Source: Anaerolineae bacterium (lineage in GTDB: Bacteria > Chloroflexota > Anaerolineae > Aggregatilineales > Phototrophicaceae). Taken from it: DNA of 64,000 nucleotides. The position numbers and the translations under genes were made by a program. Within the stretch, counting starts at the first letter, position 1. The number at the start of each line of letters is the position of its first letter. Positions 63,723 through 64,000 of this stretch are shown piece after piece. The DNA lies in assembly GCA_023382675.1 (NCBI GenBank), contig JAHDWN010000004.1:94750-158749 (forward strand). The letters are read 5' to 3'. The notes beneath the pieces were generated by a model. That model saw only the letters and a program-made list of their open reading frames with translations. It made no database searches and had not been told where the DNA came from.

Positions 63723-64000
63723 ATGAACAGCATAATCGAGCATCATGCCTCGGTGGGGATGAGCTTAGAGCTGGAAAATGATGTTATGATGGACGTAAAA
63801 CGCGACAACACATTATATACGCAGTGGGATCCATCGATGTCGGAAGATGCGCAACTCCTTTGGCGTATCAATAACGAATACCGCCTCCGGTTGAGCCGGG
63901 CGCAGAATAGTGTTGAACTGCTCTTACAACTTCTTCTCACGCGGGCTGATGGAAGCGTGCAAGACGCTGCAGACGTACTTTACATGACGCAGCAACATCT
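63723..64000 (+). CDS. Unidentified protein, N-terminal part (cut by window edge)
   Basis: An open frame of 92 codons runs from ATG 63723 to the window end without a stop. It begins MNSIIEHHASVGMSLELEND, and a hydrophilic, helix-rich stretch (EDAQLLWRINNEYRLRLSRA, then QNSVELLLQLLL) follows. I recognise no family. ATG 63759 (MSLELE) is an alternative start; a TATAAT overlaps the first ATG. No strong ribosome binding site is near 63723. The long open frame and the upstream TTGACA support a real gene, but certainty is limited. Confidence 0.55.
   Translation, partial: MNSIIEHHASVGMSLELENDVMMDVKRDNTLYTQWDPSMSEDAQLLWRINNEYRLRLSRAQNSVELLLQLLLTRADGSVQDAADVLYMTQQH

Overview
The window is about 57% GC, densely coded, and holds roughly 50 protein genes with no rRNA, tRNA, CRISPR array or recognisable transposon. 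Gene content suggests a free-living Chloroflexota bacterium, probably Anaerolineae-like. The signs are Pro/Thr-rich linkers in secreted proteins, SH3/LysM/PKD surface proteins, DUF3179, a GH57 branching enzyme with glgC and glgA, and GAF-PAS-cyclase proteins. This assignment is inference, not a search result.

Layout. 1-7.5 kb: the start of a phosphofructokinase gene on the minus strand, then a plus-strand sugar-use operon (ribose-type ABC importer, SDR dehydrogenase, PfkB kinase, DUF4432 epimerase-like protein, LacD/YihT-type aldolase). 7.5-13.4 kb: a complete minus-strand hypABFCDE operon for [NiFe]-hydrogenase maturation, without hydrogenase structural genes here. 13.5-16.4 kb: a DUF58/BatA-like VWA pair. 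16.6-21.1 kb: glycogen synthesis (GH57 branching enzyme, glgA, glgC). 21.1-28.6 kb: MFS exporter, Crp/Fnr regulator, DUF3179 and SH3 secreted proteins, recJ. 28.7-33.4 kb: a signalling operon with two overlapping GAF-PAS-class III cyclase genes and a two-TM protein.

33.5-39.4 kb: TPR protein, DinB-like protein, MoxR ATPase, and a TIR-membrane protein followed 4 nt later by a FecR-like/LysM/PKD protein. 39.4-44.5 kb: MFS, GNAT, rdgB, DUF2142 membrane protein and a 2-hydroxyacid dehydrogenase. 44.5-44.95 kb: a noncoding block with an iteron-like repeat family. 45-53.9 kb: lipoprotein, phosphoesterase, AddA-like helicase-nuclease, membrane protein, GNAT, asnB and a small monooxygenase-like protein. 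54-58.3 kb: clpC and an rpsA-like gene. 58.6-63.6 kb: MFS exporter and a three-gene ABC-2 exporter. The right edge cuts an unidentified gene.

The most striking observation is the cyclase pair. One protein keeps both metal-binding aspartates but has lost the transition-state Asn and Arg. Its partner has lost the second aspartate but keeps Lys, Thr, Asn and Arg. This is the division of labour between the C1 and C2 halves of mammalian adenylyl cyclase, so the two are predicted to form an obligate heterodimer. The next most interesting items are the GTTATGAACAG repeat cluster, the TIR/surface-protein pair, and the uncharacterised sugar pathway.
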